The notes under the pieces are model-generated. The model was not told where the DNA came from, ran no database searches, and saw only the letters and a program-made list of their open reading frames with translations. A program made the position numbers and the translations under genes. Positions 7,748 through 16,328 of a DNA stretch of 32,692 nucleotides are shown one piece after another; the first letter of the stretch is position 1; each line of letters begins with the position of its first letter. Source of the DNA: an uncultured Granulosicoccaceae bacterium (lineage in GTDB: Bacteria > Pseudomonadota > Gammaproteobacteria > Granulosicoccales > Granulosicoccaceae); the NCBI GenBank assembly GCA_938007995.1, contig CALLLW010000072.1, forward strand, positions 1 through 32,692, given 5' to 3'.

Positions 7748-8961
7748 GTATGCAATGGTTTAAGTACAAGGCATTTGACGCTGCCGGTGCAGTGCAGCGT
7801 GGAAAAATTCAAGCGCTCAGTACCGCAGATGCAGATAACCGGCTCAGTATGCGCGGGCTTGAACCTATCGCTTGCTCACGGTCTTTTCTGGATTACCTTT
7901 CTGTCAATCGCTCGCCTGTCAGTCGCCGGCAACTAATCGACTTCACGTTTCATTTGCAGCAAATGGTAGAAGCCGGGGTGCCGCTGATCGACGCCCTGAA
8001 AGAATACCGTGATACCGCCGGGCAGCAGTATATGCGTAATGTGGTAGCGGATCTGGTGACACGGGTTGAGTCCGGCAGCAGTTTGTCGGCTGCCTGTGCC
8101 TGGCAGTCAGCAGTTTTCAAATCGATGTACACCAGTATGCTTGAGGCGGGTGAGAAGAGCGGAACACTCGTTGAGGTGCTGACAGATTTACTGGCGCTGC
8201 TCAAGTGGCAGGATGAAACGCTTGCCAGTCTTCGTAAAGTTCTGATCTATCCTGCTTTTGTCTGTGTTGTTTTGTGCGCTGTTATTGGATTTGTGATGGC
8301 ATGGCTGGTGCCGTCACTGACATCATTCATTGCAGCAGCAGGCGTGGTACTGCCATGGCATACCGAATGGCTAATTGCTGTATCCGGTGCTATCACCCGT
8401 TTCTGGCATGTTGGATTGCTGGTAGTTTTTGTCGCCGTTTTTTTTGTGGGTTTGGGTATAAGCCAGAGCCAAAAACTGGCACTGCAGTGGCATCGACTGC
8501 TACTGGCCCTGCCGCTGATCGGGCAGGTGCTCTACAAAATTAAACTTGCCCGATTCTGTCGATGCTCTGCTTTGATGTACGCATCAGGCATCAACCTGAT
8601 TGATACGTTAAAGCATGGCGAGGCACTGGTAGACAATCGTTGGCTCGCACAGGCAATCAGCAGTGTGCGGGAACGTATTGTTGCTGGCGACAGTATCTCG
8701 GCTGCGTTCCGGGATAACACTGAAATGCCCGAATTGCTCAGCAGATTACTGCATATAGGTGAGAGCACTGGTGCTCTTGATCGTGCGTTTCAGCAAACCA
8801 GTTATTTTTATGATCGTGATTCCCGCGAGGCAATAGAACGGCTTGAGCAGTTTATCGGTCCAGCGCTGATTATGCTGGTGGGTGGGTTGATGATGTGGGT
8901 GGTGATATCAGTAATAGGGCCAATTTATGATCTGGTTTTTTCAATGCAGGGGACACTGTGA
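7735..8961 (+). CDS. GspF/PilC/MshG-type inner-membrane platform protein
   Basis: The 408-residue polytopic protein has the two T2SSF domains of the family. The first begins near residue 65 (FTFHLQQMVEAGVPLIDALK); the second lies near 275-395 (CSALMYASGINLIDTLK, then LLHIGESTGALDRAF). Three hydrophobic segments are visible, around VLIYPAFVCVVLC, VGLLVVFVAVFFVG and PALIMLVGGLMMW. It would form the inner-membrane base on which the ATPase works. The start is uncertain between ATG 7735, inside the tandem repeat, and ATG 7750, five codons later. The stop overlaps the start of the next gene, indicating translational coupling. Confidence 0.9.
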   Translation: MDVSSMQWFKYKAFDAAGAVQRGKIQALSTADADNRLSMRGLEPIACSRSFLDYLSVNRSPVSRRQLIDFTFHLQQMVEAGVPLIDALKEYRDTAGQQYMRNVVADLVTRVESGSSLSAACAWQSAVFKSMYTSMLEAGEKSGTLVEVLTDLLALLKWQDETLASLRKVLIYPAFVCVVLCAVIGFVMAWLVPSLTSFIAAAGVVLPWHTEWLIAVSGAITRFWHVGLLVVFVAVFFVGLGISQSQKLALQWHRLLLALPLIGQVLYKIKLARFCRCSALMYASGINLIDTLKHGEALVDNRWLAQAISSVRERIVAGDSISAAFRDNTEMPELLSRLLHIGESTGALDRAFQQTSYFYDRDSREAIERLEQFIGPALIMLVGGLMMWVVISVIGPIYDLVFSMQGTL

Positions 8962-10472
8962 TGAAGAAGTATTTTTTATGTCTACAGCCTTCTCTGCTCA
9001 CCTGTTACAGCGCTGACAAAGGGACTTTTACCAGGCTTAGCCAGTGGAATCTGCCGGACGATGAACTGCCGGATAGTTTGCGCGCTTTTCTGACAGACAA
9101 TCGTGAAGCAGAGTATGTGCTGTTGTTTGATCTGCCGGAAGAGGAGTGCTACCTGCAGGACATAAAGTCACACGGTTTTCTCGACCGGCGACAGATTATT
9201 GAAAAACTCTCCGCTAAGCGGTTTCCTGATTCACTGTTATCTTTTGCATCTATCGCAGGGACAAGGCAGCGCAGATCTGTGCAATTGTCAGGCGTTGACA
9301 GTAACCCGGTATTGGCAAACCTGTTGGCGCTGTTATCAGTCTGTCAAATCAGCCTCGGTGCAGTTCACTCAGTGACAACTCTGGTCAAGCTTCTGGTGAA
9401 GAAAATTTCTGCAGAGCAGAGCGCACAGTTGTTTGTGGTGAAGTTTCGTGACTGTTACCGCTTGATAGGCTGCCTTGATGCGGTTGTATTGTTTAGTCGA
9501 CGAGTCGATATAGCTGCATCCAAACATAGCACTGATTGTCATTTCAATCTGCTGCAAACCAGTGTTGAGGAAACGCTTGTCTATCTGCAGCGGCTGCATG
9601 AAGGCTGGGTGCCAGACGTTGTCTTGATTGGTCCGTCGGAATCGGCTGATCGATTGCGTGCAGGACTACAAGCCAGCAATTCAATTAAGTTGGTCAATAA
9701 CATCCAGAGCCACCTGCCATTGAATGCGGTGGCGGGTTCCTGCGATAGTGAAGTCCTTTTAATGTCTGTTGCTACCCGGGCTGGTTGTGGCTATGCCAGA
9801 TCCAGTCACAGGCAGGCATTTATTACACGGCGTATTCGGAACATGGGCGCCGCGCTGCTGCTGTGTGCTATTGGCAGCGCCGCTTCATCAATTGCCGTGG
9901 CAGAGAAAGTTCGCGGTGCCCGGCTTGATATCGCAGACAGGTATGATCAACTGGCTGAGAGTCTGGATAGTAATTCCATAGACCTGCTGGCCCACTACGA
10001 TTACCCGGTTGAGGCGGTCAGGCAGTCGTTGGTGACGGCCAGATTGCTTGATGTGATGTCAGAGAATCGTCCGCTGGATGTGCTACAGGAAGTGTCTGCG
10101 GGTGTCTTGCGTTCTGATGTTTCGATCTCGTCTGTAAGCTGGGAAAACACTGCGGTGATCGACGCCACGCTGTTGATGAAACACCTGGCTGATGCAGAAC
10201 AGCCGTTGTCTGAAAATATCGCTGTGCAGCAAGTGCCACTGCAACAGATCTATAAAGCGACTGTGTCCGGGGTGGTTGGGGGTAGTCCGGAGATGGCTCT
10301 TGACAGATTCCAGGCTTTTGTATCGATGCTTCGGGAGATCAGTTCCAGGCCAACAGTGGTGGTTGTGGAGACACCCTTTGGACTTGGTGATCAACGAACC
10401 ACCAATAGTGACTATGTAAGTGAAAAAAGCCCGTTCACGGTTGAAATCATCAGCAAGCCTGACGCGCAATGA
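8961..10472 (+). CDS. GspL- or PilM-PilN-like inner-membrane protein
   Basis: This 503-residue protein has a cytoplasmic part of about 290 residues, one transmembrane helix (MGAALLLCAIGSAASSIAVA, near 295-315) and a periplasmic part of about 190 residues. That layout is typical of GspL, or of a PilM-PilN fusion, which recruits the assembly ATPase to the membrane. I recognise it mainly from this architecture and its place in the operon; no sharp sequence motif supports it. ATG 8961 overlaps the previous stop as TGATG and is spaced seven bases from AGGGGA. A GTG at 8958 is an alternative. It ends in an ATGA overlap with the next gene. Confidence 0.65.
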   Translation: MKKYFLCLQPSLLTCYSADKGTFTRLSQWNLPDDELPDSLRAFLTDNREAEYVLLFDLPEEECYLQDIKSHGFLDRRQIIEKLSAKRFPDSLLSFASIAGTRQRRSVQLSGVDSNPVLANLLALLSVCQISLGAVHSVTTLVKLLVKKISAEQSAQLFVVKFRDCYRLIGCLDAVVLFSRRVDIAASKHSTDCHFNLLQTSVEETLVYLQRLHEGWVPDVVLIGPSESADRLRAGLQASNSIKLVNNIQSHLPLNAVAGSCDSEVLLMSVATRAGCGYARSSHRQAFITRRIRNMGAALLLCAIGSAASSIAVAEKVRGARLDIADRYDQLAESLDSNSIDLLAHYDYPVEAVRQSLVTARLLDVMSENRPLDVLQEVSAGVLRSDVSISSVSWENTAVIDATLLMKHLADAEQPLSENIAVQQVPLQQIYKATVSGVVGGSPEMALDRFQAFVSMLREISSRPTVVVVETPFGLGDQRTTNSDYVSEKSPFTVEIISKPDAQ

Positions 10473-11107
10473 AGTTGATCGATACACGGCGTGCACTGAC
10501 GATTCTGCTAATGATGATCTGTTTAGCCGCCATAAAGATCCAGCATCACTTCCTTGTGAACAAGGTGGTGGCTGGTGGCACACAGATAGAGTCAAGTAAA
10601 AATCGATTTCAGCTGAGCAGAGACTCGGTAGCGAGGACTGTTGTTGATACTCAATTTCTGCAAAAGAGTTACCCGGCGTTTACCGGGCTTGTTCATCAAA
10701 ACAGAGTGGAGTTGATTTCTGAAAGTCTGTCGGTCGAAGCAAGCTCGACGCAGAGAAAAATCAGCTGGATCAAGCTGCTGGAGTCTGCGAGGTCTGATCT
10801 AAATATATCCAAAATGAGCTTTGAGGTTTATCCGATTGAATCTGTGACAGAGGGTCAGGAGGGTTTAAGCGTAGACGTCGGTTTTGAAGCCATCATTTTG
10901 GATGTATCACTTTTACACGAGGGTGTGCTCGGTGAGCTGATGAACTATTTGTACGAGAGAGCACCCGTGATGTTCACGGTAAGCAAGATGTCAATTGATC
11001 GAAACAGCAATGGGCCAGGCAGATCGAGTGCTGAAAATATCAATGCCGAGATTGCTATTCGGTGGTATGTGATCCGTGTAGAGGAACACGGCAATGTGGC
11101 GAGTTAA
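10469..11107 (+). CDS. GspM/PilO-like inner-membrane protein
   Basis: The 212-residue product has an N-terminal transmembrane helix (LTILLMMICLAAIKI, about residues 10-24) and a periplasmic remainder with a mixed alpha/beta look. Its size, topology and location after a GspL/PilN-like gene suggest the GspM/PilO subunit that dimerises with it in the inner-membrane platform. No conserved motif was identified, so this is inferred from context. The ATG overlaps the preceding stop by four bases (ATGA) and the next frame starts within its last codons, so the operon is tightly coupled. Confidence 0.55.
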   Translation: MKLIDTRRALTILLMMICLAAIKIQHHFLVNKVVAGGTQIESSKNRFQLSRDSVARTVVDTQFLQKSYPAFTGLVHQNRVELISESLSVEASSTQRKISWIKLLESARSDLNISKMSFEVYPIESVTEGQEGLSVDVGFEAIILDVSLLHEGVLGELMNYLYERAPVMFTVSKMSIDRNSNGPGRSSAENINAEIAIRWYVIRVEEHGNVAS

Positions 11108-11888
11108 CAGGGTGTTGAAAAAGGTCAAGTGCAAAGGTCGATGCCTGACTCTGAGCAGGCATACACATCTAGTGAAGCACAGTTCATGGTTTACAAATGA
11201 GCGCATTAAGAAGCGCTCTAACGCGCTCGGACCGTGCGCGACAGGCTTTCAGCATCTTGCTAAGTACCTTGCTGTGCTCTTTATTTATACGTTCTCTGTA
11301 TATGCAGAAGCCAGTGGTAAGCAAACTGTTCCGGCTGAGCTTCAGTTGTTCATGACAGCTTCAGAACAGCGGCAACTGGAAGACAAGCTGGAGCAGAATC
11401 GATCGGCATTAATTGAAGATAAAAACAGCCTGCTTCCTAGTGAAACAGTAGCGGATAAACAGGCAGATGCAGCTGATGTTGTTGTGCCAAACGTTAGTCA
11501 TGAGGCTCCGGTCATTAGTCCGGTTCGGTATGATGGCATTGTGCTGCGTGATGGCCAGCTGATTGATATCTGGATTAATGACACGCGTATATCAGATCTT
11601 AAAGAATACACCAGCTCTGAATTGCAACTTCTGGATGCTACTGGCAGGTTAAGTATAAGTCATGAGAATTATTCTGCTCAGCTAACTCCGGGTCAGAGTT
11701 TTCCAGCGTCGTACCAGCCTGTTCGTGATGTTATTACAGGTAAATCGGCGGATCTTTCCAGTGAGGCGCTCTCGCAACGTCAATCTAAAGCCGATGCGGC
11801 TTCTGCATCGTTATCTTCCACAACCAGAGCTGATAACAGTGAGGATGAGCTTACATCGGTTGCCGCAACATCAGATAGTGCTGAGTAG
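11094..11888 (+). CDS. GspC/PilP/MshK-like periplasmic protein
   Basis: The 264-residue product has a basic N-terminus, one hydrophobic segment (YLAVLFIYTFSVYAEA, about residues 57-72) and a periplasmic domain. The section from RYDGIVLRDGQLIDIWINDT to LTPGQSF resembles the small beta domain of PilP, MshK and GspC, which links the inner-membrane platform to a secretin. The last 50 residues are rich in Ser, Ala and acidic residues and look disordered. The hydrophobic segment is unusually far from the ATG, so a later start, for example GTG 11172, is possible. Assignment rests on topology, order and weak domain resemblance. Confidence 0.5.
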   Translation: MWRVNRVLKKVKCKGRCLTLSRHTHLVKHSSWFTNERIKKRSNALGPCATGFQHLAKYLAVLFIYTFSVYAEASGKQTVPAELQLFMTASEQRQLEDKLEQNRSALIEDKNSLLPSETVADKQADAADVVVPNVSHEAPVISPVRYDGIVLRDGQLIDIWINDTRISDLKEYTSSELQLLDATGRLSISHENYSAQLTPGQSFPASYQPVRDVITGKSADLSSEALSQRQSKADAASASLSSTTRADNSEDELTSVAATSDSAE

Positions 11889-11898
11889 GGTGCATTTG

Positions 11899-13095
11899 AT
11901 GCGTGGTCGTAGTCATTTTCAGGAATCTCAGCGTGGCATCGCATTGTTGGTTGTCACGATGCTGCTGTTGACTGGCAGTGCGGTTTATCTGGTGAACGGG
12001 TATCGCACAGATAATCAGGACAAACGATTACAGGCAATGCTGTCTGCCAAGCAGGCATTGATTGCTTACGCGGTAAACTATGCCGATAACTATGGCCACA
12101 ATACACGCGGTGGTGCTGGCAGGTTGCCTTGTCCTGCACTGCATAGAAGCAGCTCGCCAGCCAGAAGCTGCGCAGAGAATGAAATTGGATATCTGCCGTC
12201 AGTCTGGCTGCGTGACAACCGATTAATGGAGATAGACTATCTTGAACGCTTTCTGGATCAGGATATCTGGTATGTCGTTGCCGCTGATCATCGGTATAAC
12301 CCTTCATTTAATACTCTAAATTCTTATCCAGATAGCGGTTTGCTGTCTGTTGACTCAATGCAGGAGGTTGTTGCTGTACTCATTTCTCCCGGCGCGGCAC
12401 TGGACTATCAGAGTCGCGGTAGTGCGAGTGCAGGAGCACCATCGAGCCTGGTTGTCGAATACCTCGAAGGTGAGAATGCAGACCGGGACAGTCACTTTAC
12501 GCTCACCGCTGAAAATGATCTGCTTGTGCCGGTCAGACGGCATGAATTAATGGCTTTGGTAGAGCGCAGGGTGCTTGGCTTTGTTAAGCAGTGGTTGCAG
12601 GAGTTTAAAAGTGAATTCGGTTACTACCCTTACGCGGCAACGCCTGGTAGTAATGGTGAATGCGTAGCGGGTTTGACGCGCGGGTTCATCGCTACCGAGG
12701 CAGGTAGTTGTGAAGGCGAGACTCTGTTGGATGTGAAATTCAGTAACCTGCCTGCTGGTCGTGCACTGAGGAAAACCTGGTTCAGTCGCTATGACTGGCC
12801 CGGCCTTGTTTACTATGTGGTAGATGACACCTGCACCGCTGCTCGTGCATTGAGCGACTGTGATGGTGTGGACGACCCGATCAGAACGCTGCGCCTGAAC
12901 GGCGAGCCGGTTGAGGTGTTACTGGTATCGGTAGGTGCTCCGATTGAAACTGAGTATACAGGTGGTATGCAGGATCGCACAGGCAATGATCTGTCTCAGT
13001 ATCTTGATACTGCCGATCTCATTACAGCGGTCAGTGACTATTCGACACCGACTGGCAACCACAGCAGTAACGATCAATTGGTAAGCATCGAATGA
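11899..13095 (+). CDS. PilX/GspK-like minor pilin with LPCP domain
   Basis: The 398-residue product begins with a short charged segment and QRGIALLVVTMLLLTGSAVY at residues 11-30. This is typical of PilX, MshP or GspK minor pilins, which lack the usual Glu5. An ALIAYAVNY helix leads to the motif GRLPCP (LPCP at 76-79). A second, weaker copy of the same pattern occurs later (FKSEFGYYPYA, then a Cys-rich stretch), suggesting internal duplication. Several cysteines would suit periplasmic disulfides. The ATG at 11899 was chosen because the hydrophobic helix then lies where expected; the frame is open further upstream inside the previous gene. It overlaps the next gene by four bases. Confidence 0.7.
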   Translation: MRGRSHFQESQRGIALLVVTMLLLTGSAVYLVNGYRTDNQDKRLQAMLSAKQALIAYAVNYADNYGHNTRGGAGRLPCPALHRSSSPARSCAENEIGYLPSVWLRDNRLMEIDYLERFLDQDIWYVVAADHRYNPSFNTLNSYPDSGLLSVDSMQEVVAVLISPGAALDYQSRGSASAGAPSSLVVEYLEGENADRDSHFTLTAENDLLVPVRRHELMALVERRVLGFVKQWLQEFKSEFGYYPYAATPGSNGECVAGLTRGFIATEAGSCEGETLLDVKFSNLPAGRALRKTWFSRYDWPGLVYYVVDDTCTAARALSDCDGVDDPIRTLRLNGEPVEVLLVSVGAPIETEYTGGMQDRTGNDLSQYLDTADLITAVSDYSTPTGNHSSNDQLVSIE

Positions 13096-13790
13096 GTTCT
13101 ACACGCAACAGTGCCGGTTTTACATTGCTGGAAGTGTCGATTGTCTTATTGATTGTCGGCTTACTACTCGGATCTGTCATGCAGCCAATGGGGGCTGGCC
13201 TGGCCGAGCGTCAGCGCAGGCAAACGCTGGAACAGCTGGTTGAGATCAGGGAGGCATTGATAGGTTATGCATCTGTGTACCACCGGCTGCCATGCCCCAT
13301 TAGCAGCGGCAATGGCAGTGAAGAACCGCAACTGCCCGAGCAGGATTGTTTAACAGCGCACGGCTATGTACCTGCAGCAGCTCTGGGAATCACCGGCAGG
13401 TATGACAGTAGTGGATTACTGACGGACAGTTGGGGTGCGCCGATTCAATATCATGTAACACTCTCTGACTCAGATAGTAACGGTCTGGCAGATTTCACTA
13501 CGGTCGGCGAAATGCGTCGTGTCGGTATGCATAACCTTAAGCCTGAGTATGAAATCTGTTCTGCGTCGAGCTGTGATCAGCTGCGCGCCAACAGAGTACC
13601 GGTTGTATTGTTGTCAACAGGAAGAATGATTACCGGCTCGGTCGATGAGTCTGAAAATCAGGATTCTGATACAAGGTTTGTGAGTCGCGATATAGATCTG
13701 GTTGGAGATGATCAATTTGACGACATCGTCATTTGGTTGTCTGGCAATGTATTACTTACCCGGCTATTGCAGGCGCATGTGCTGCCGTAA
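13092..13790 (+). CDS. Prepilin-type pseudopilin with LPCP motif
   Basis: The 232-residue product has a type IV prepilin signal: a short basic leader ending in Gly9, then FTLLEVSIVLLIVGLLLGSV with Glu at mature position 5. A prepilin peptidase would cleave and N-methylate it. After the helix come ALIGYASVYHRLPCP (LPCP at 66-69) and a globular domain that includes GYVPAAALG, DSWGAPIQY and a further cysteine pair (CSASSC). The same ALIxYA...LPCP order occurs in the preceding protein. The ATG overlaps that gene's stop (ATGA). Its role as a minor or tip pseudopilin is inferred. Confidence 0.85.
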   Translation: MSSTRNSAGFTLLEVSIVLLIVGLLLGSVMQPMGAGLAERQRRQTLEQLVEIREALIGYASVYHRLPCPISSGNGSEEPQLPEQDCLTAHGYVPAAALGITGRYDSSGLLTDSWGAPIQYHVTLSDSDSNGLADFTTVGEMRRVGMHNLKPEYEICSASSCDQLRANRVPVVLLSTGRMITGSVDESENQDSDTRFVSRDIDLVGDDQFDDIVIWLSGNVLLTRLLQAHVLP

Positions 13791-13854
13791 TCGTCGGTCA
13801 GGTAATTTGGTAGTACTTACACATTTCTAAAATATCAGTATGGAGTTAAGAAGT

Positions 13855-14508
13855 ATGAAGAGACAACAAAAAGGCTTTACGCTTATTGAGATTGCCATTG
13901 TATTGCTAATCATCGGGTTGCTGCTTGGTGGCATTATGAAAGGTCAGTCAATGATCAACAGTGCCAGAGTAAGAGCGATTGCCAATGACCTTACCGGCAT
14001 TGAGGCGGCCTGGGTATCGTTTCAGGACCGCTACCGGTCATTGCCCGGTGACTTTTCGCGTGCCTCTACCCATTTGGCTGAGGGTGCTATCGATGGTAAT
14101 GCTAACGCCAGAGTAGATAGCGTTGCTGAGGCGGGTGCGGTTTGGCAGCACTTGTCGGCAGCTGGATTTATCAGCGGTAACTATAATGGTGCCGCCGTAG
14201 CCTCTTTGGATGATGGTGAGTGTATCGAGGCAACATGCCCTGGTAACCCTTATAACGGTTTTTATAAAATCGCTAATTCCAGCAATGCGCTGGGCACCAA
14301 CACAACATCACATGAGTTATCTACCGGAGGTAATATTCCGGTTGAGGTCATGTATGAGCTTGATCTGAAAATGGACGACGGGGTTGCTGCTACCGGCAGG
14401 CTGCGCGCTTTTGAGTCTGGAGACTACACAGCCTGTGTTGCCGGTGATGAGTGGAATGTTGTAGCTGGTGAAGCCAATTGTGCGGCAGTGCTGGAGTTGC
14501 CGCTATAG
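13855..14508 (+). CDS. Prepilin-type pseudopilin, last gene of operon
   Basis: This 217-residue prepilin begins MKRQQKG, is cleaved after Gly7, and continues FTLIEIAIVLLIIGLLLGGI with Glu at mature position 5. The following segment, WVSFQDRYRSLPGDF, is common in a group of T2SS-like pseudopilins. Four cysteines lie in the C-terminal half. ATG 13855 is preceded by GGAG nine bases upstream; an ATG at 13840 is in frame but lacks a ribosome-binding site. A gap of 64 bases separates it from the previous gene, and a strong hairpin follows, so it could be made in larger amounts as the major subunit. That is an inference. Confidence 0.87.
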   Translation: MKRQQKGFTLIEIAIVLLIIGLLLGGIMKGQSMINSARVRAIANDLTGIEAAWVSFQDRYRSLPGDFSRASTHLAEGAIDGNANARVDSVAEAGAVWQHLSAAGFISGNYNGAAVASLDDGECIEATCPGNPYNGFYKIANSSNALGTNTTSHELSTGGNIPVEVMYELDLKMDDGVAATGRLRAFESGDYTACVAGDEWNVVAGEANCAAVLELPL

Positions 14509-14541
14509 TCGGTGGATAAGTTGTAGTGGGTAAGTAGAAAT

Positions 14542-14565
14542 CCCACTTTGGCGTGCCAAAGTGGG
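14542..14565. terminator. Bidirectional terminator hairpin
   Basis: A perfect 11-bp stem (14542-14552 with 14555-14565) with a two-base GT gap lies between the convergent pilus operon and the 14572-14985 gene. Neither side has a full T tract, only ATTTCT on the minus side and TGTTGATT on the plus side. Confidence 0.65.
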
Positions 14566-14571
14566 TGTTGA

Positions 14572-14985
14572 TTATTTACACACTTTGGTGGGGCTTTGCA
14601 CCAGAATCCACTTGATAATATCTCGGTGATTGTCCAGCGTCAGTGCTTGTTGTTTGGTCAGGGTAATAACCAAGAATGGGCTTTGAGTTTCAAGCTGGGT
14701 CTGGATTTCTTCAGTGGTTTTTTCGGTGCCGTTGCCCCAGGGCTTTCTTCGGACCAGTTCTTTGAGCTGATCCATACTGTCCAGTCCACCGTTGAATGCA
14801 ATCGACGCAATGACAATATCATCAGCATTCAGCTGTTTCAGGCACTCGTTACTGCTGAGGTCAAGATGAGAGGTGGAAGTGCTGTCTGTTGATTGTGCCA
14901 CTGCCGCTGAAGTACAAAACAAAAGTAAGGTAGCAAGACACAGGCAGCGGTTACAAAGTTTGCAGAGGGGGTGAAGGTATTTCAT
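14572..14985 (-). CDS. Small exported protein of unknown function
   Basis: I do not recognise this 137-residue protein. The first 30 residues form a signal peptide, with a cysteine-rich start (CKLCNRCLCL) and a hydrophobic core ending SAAVA. The mature part has only two cysteines, one near residue 49 (NECLKQL) and one at the penultimate position (VCK), which could form a disulfide. It is convergent with the pilus operon across a shared terminator, and downstream of the DUF4124 gene on the same strand with a gap of about 70 bases. A periplasmic location is likely. Confidence 0.65.
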   Translation of the reverse strand: MKYLHPLCKLCNRCLCLATLLLFCTSAAVAQSTDSTSTSHLDLSSNECLKQLNADDIVIASIAFNGGLDSMDQLKELVRRKPWGNGTEKTTEEIQTQLETQSPFLVITLTKQQALTLDNHRDIIKWILVQSPTKVCK

Positions 14986-15056
14986 AAGTGATGTCCAACG
15001 CAGAGCCAGACATCTTATAAAAGTGGCGGGATTTTAACCACTGGCAATTCGACCAA

Positions 15057-15584
15057 CTACTCGCCAATGCTGAAATTGACAGAATCAGACTCAATAATGA
15101 CTTTGCCTGCTTTGTTCTGGATGCGGCTGGTTACTGTATGGTTGCCGGATTCCAGATTTCTGACTGACAGGTTCACATCACGGCCCTTGCTGATTTCTTT
15201 GCCATCAATAGCAATAACCAGCTCATCGTTATCACCAAGTGAAGGTGTTGGCAGTAGGATGATTTGCACTGCCGAGGCGTTCTCTTCTACCACTTTGCCT
15301 TCACGGGGTGTGAGGATAGCAAGACTTTTGTAATCCGGAGACTCAATAACCTCGCTGCTCTCAGCGTCGGCAGCCTCTTCACTTTCCCCAGCAAAATTGC
15401 TGTTGCTGGAGGAACGCGTATTGTGAATTTTGACTTTTTCAGCTCCTTGTATTGGCTTGTCACTGAAAGACACATTGCCGTTTTCATCCACGTGCTTGTA
15501 GATATTGGCGATGGTCGGGCTGGCCGCCAGGGCGATCGAGAGTATGCCAGCAGTTAGTGCCGCAGTCTTAACAAAAGCTATCAC
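15057..15584 (-). CDS. DUF4124 domain exported protein
   Basis: The 175-residue product has a signal peptide (residues 1-26, ending SPTIA) followed at once by NIYKHVDENGNVSFSDKP. This is the DUF4124 motif found near the N-terminus of many gammaproteobacterial periplasmic proteins (family knowledge). The second half is a beta-rich, Ig-like segment (LVIAIDGKEISKGRDVNLSV, then RNLESGNHTVT). The GTG at 15584 was chosen because AGGAG lies six bases upstream and it directly precedes the signal peptide; the longer 213-codon frame adds unsupported sequence. DUF4124 proteins have no settled function. Confidence 0.82.
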   Translation of the reverse strand: MIAFVKTAALTAGILSIALAASPTIANIYKHVDENGNVSFSDKPIQGAEKVKIHNTRSSSNSNFAGESEEAADAESSEVIESPDYKSLAILTPREGKVVEENASAVQIILLPTPSLGDNDELVIAIDGKEISKGRDVNLSVRNLESGNHTVTSRIQNKAGKVIIESDSVNFSIGE

Positions 15585-15776
15585 GCTTTTCTCCTGTACA
15601 GGGAAGCTGTTTAGACGGGGGCAATCAAGATTCAGACCGGTTGGATAATTCCAGGTAGTAATATGTTGAGTATTGAGAAATAGTAGACACTGGAGCATCT
15701 ACCACGGAGGTAAATGTACGATACTTGTGCGGGGACGAACGTCACAGCAATAAGACGTTCTATGCCTTCAGGGTTA

Positions 15777-15802
15777 GCCTGCCTGCGCCGTTGCCGGCAG
15801 GC
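15777..15802 (-). terminator. GC-rich hairpin after copper operon
   Basis: GCCTGCC (15777-15783) pairs with GGCAGGC (15796-15802) a few bases beyond the cupredoxin stop at 15809. No T tract follows on the minus strand, so it could end or simply stabilise the copper operon transcript. Confidence 0.4.
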
Positions 15803-15808
15803 AAAAGA

Positions 15809-16303
15809 TCAGTTAACTGCAACCGTGCCTTTCATACCAGCATCGAAATGTCCCGGTATCAAACACCCGAACTCGATTTGGCCGCCTTTGGAAAACTGCC
15901 AGACAATTTCCATAGTTTTTCCAGGGGACACGTGTGCCATATAGGGTTCTTCGTGCTCCATGCCCGGAAACTTCATCATCAGTGCAGCATGTTCCTGCAG
16001 TGACTCGGCAGTACCAAGAACAAACTCATGCAGAATTTTTCCATGGTTCGTAACGACAAAACGGATAGTTTCGCCGTCTGATACCTCGATTACATCAGGT
16101 GTGAAACGCATGTTGTCATACATGCCCACTTCAATGGTTCGATCCGCCTTTAGTACGGGATCATAAGAGCCGAACTCCGTTGTGACTGCATCAAACTCCA
16201 TAGTTTCAGACGAGGCGTCGTGCTTATTGTCACCGTGTGCATACAGATCTGAAAAAGCAGATGACAGAGACAGCAGAACAATAACTTTGCTAAGTGTATT
16301 CAT
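15809..16303 (-). CDS. Periplasmic cupredoxin (blue copper protein)
   Basis: The 164-residue product has a signal peptide (cleavage near residue 22, before HGDNKH) and a single cupredoxin domain. Type 1 copper ligands are visible as H92 (ILHEF), C147 (FGCLIPGHF), H152 and M157. A Met/His-rich loop (MMKFPGMEHEEPYMAH) lies between them. It would bind copper in the periplasm, either as an electron carrier for the neighbouring multicopper oxidase or as a copper sink. It is the last gene of the copper operon, 25 bases after the CusF-like gene. Similar proteins occur in proteobacterial copper-resistance clusters. Confidence 0.88.
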   Translation of the reverse strand: MNTLSKVIVLLSLSSAFSDLYAHGDNKHDASSETMEFDAVTTEFGSYDPVLKADRTIEVGMYDNMRFTPDVIEVSDGETIRFVVTNHGKILHEFVLGTAESLQEHAALMMKFPGMEHEEPYMAHVSPGKTMEIVWQFSKGGQIEFGCLIPGHFDAGMKGTVAVN

Positions 16304-16328
16304 AAACAGTTACCTGGTAATAAATTAG

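Noticed and set aside
10083..10595. A 170-codon minus-strand frame opposite the GspL-like gene
   Set aside because: It is an antisense shadow crossing two coupled plus-strand genes, with no motif.
11725..11898. An upstream extension of the LPCP minor pilin frame
   Set aside because: It lies inside the previous gene and would place the pilin helix about 70 residues from the N-terminus; ATG 11899 puts it where PilX/GspK proteins have it.
15010..15056. A short stretch reminiscent of a tRNA T arm, with a 5-bp hairpin
   Set aside because: No acceptor stem, anticodon arm or T-loop consensus can be drawn, and the hairpin is too weak to call.
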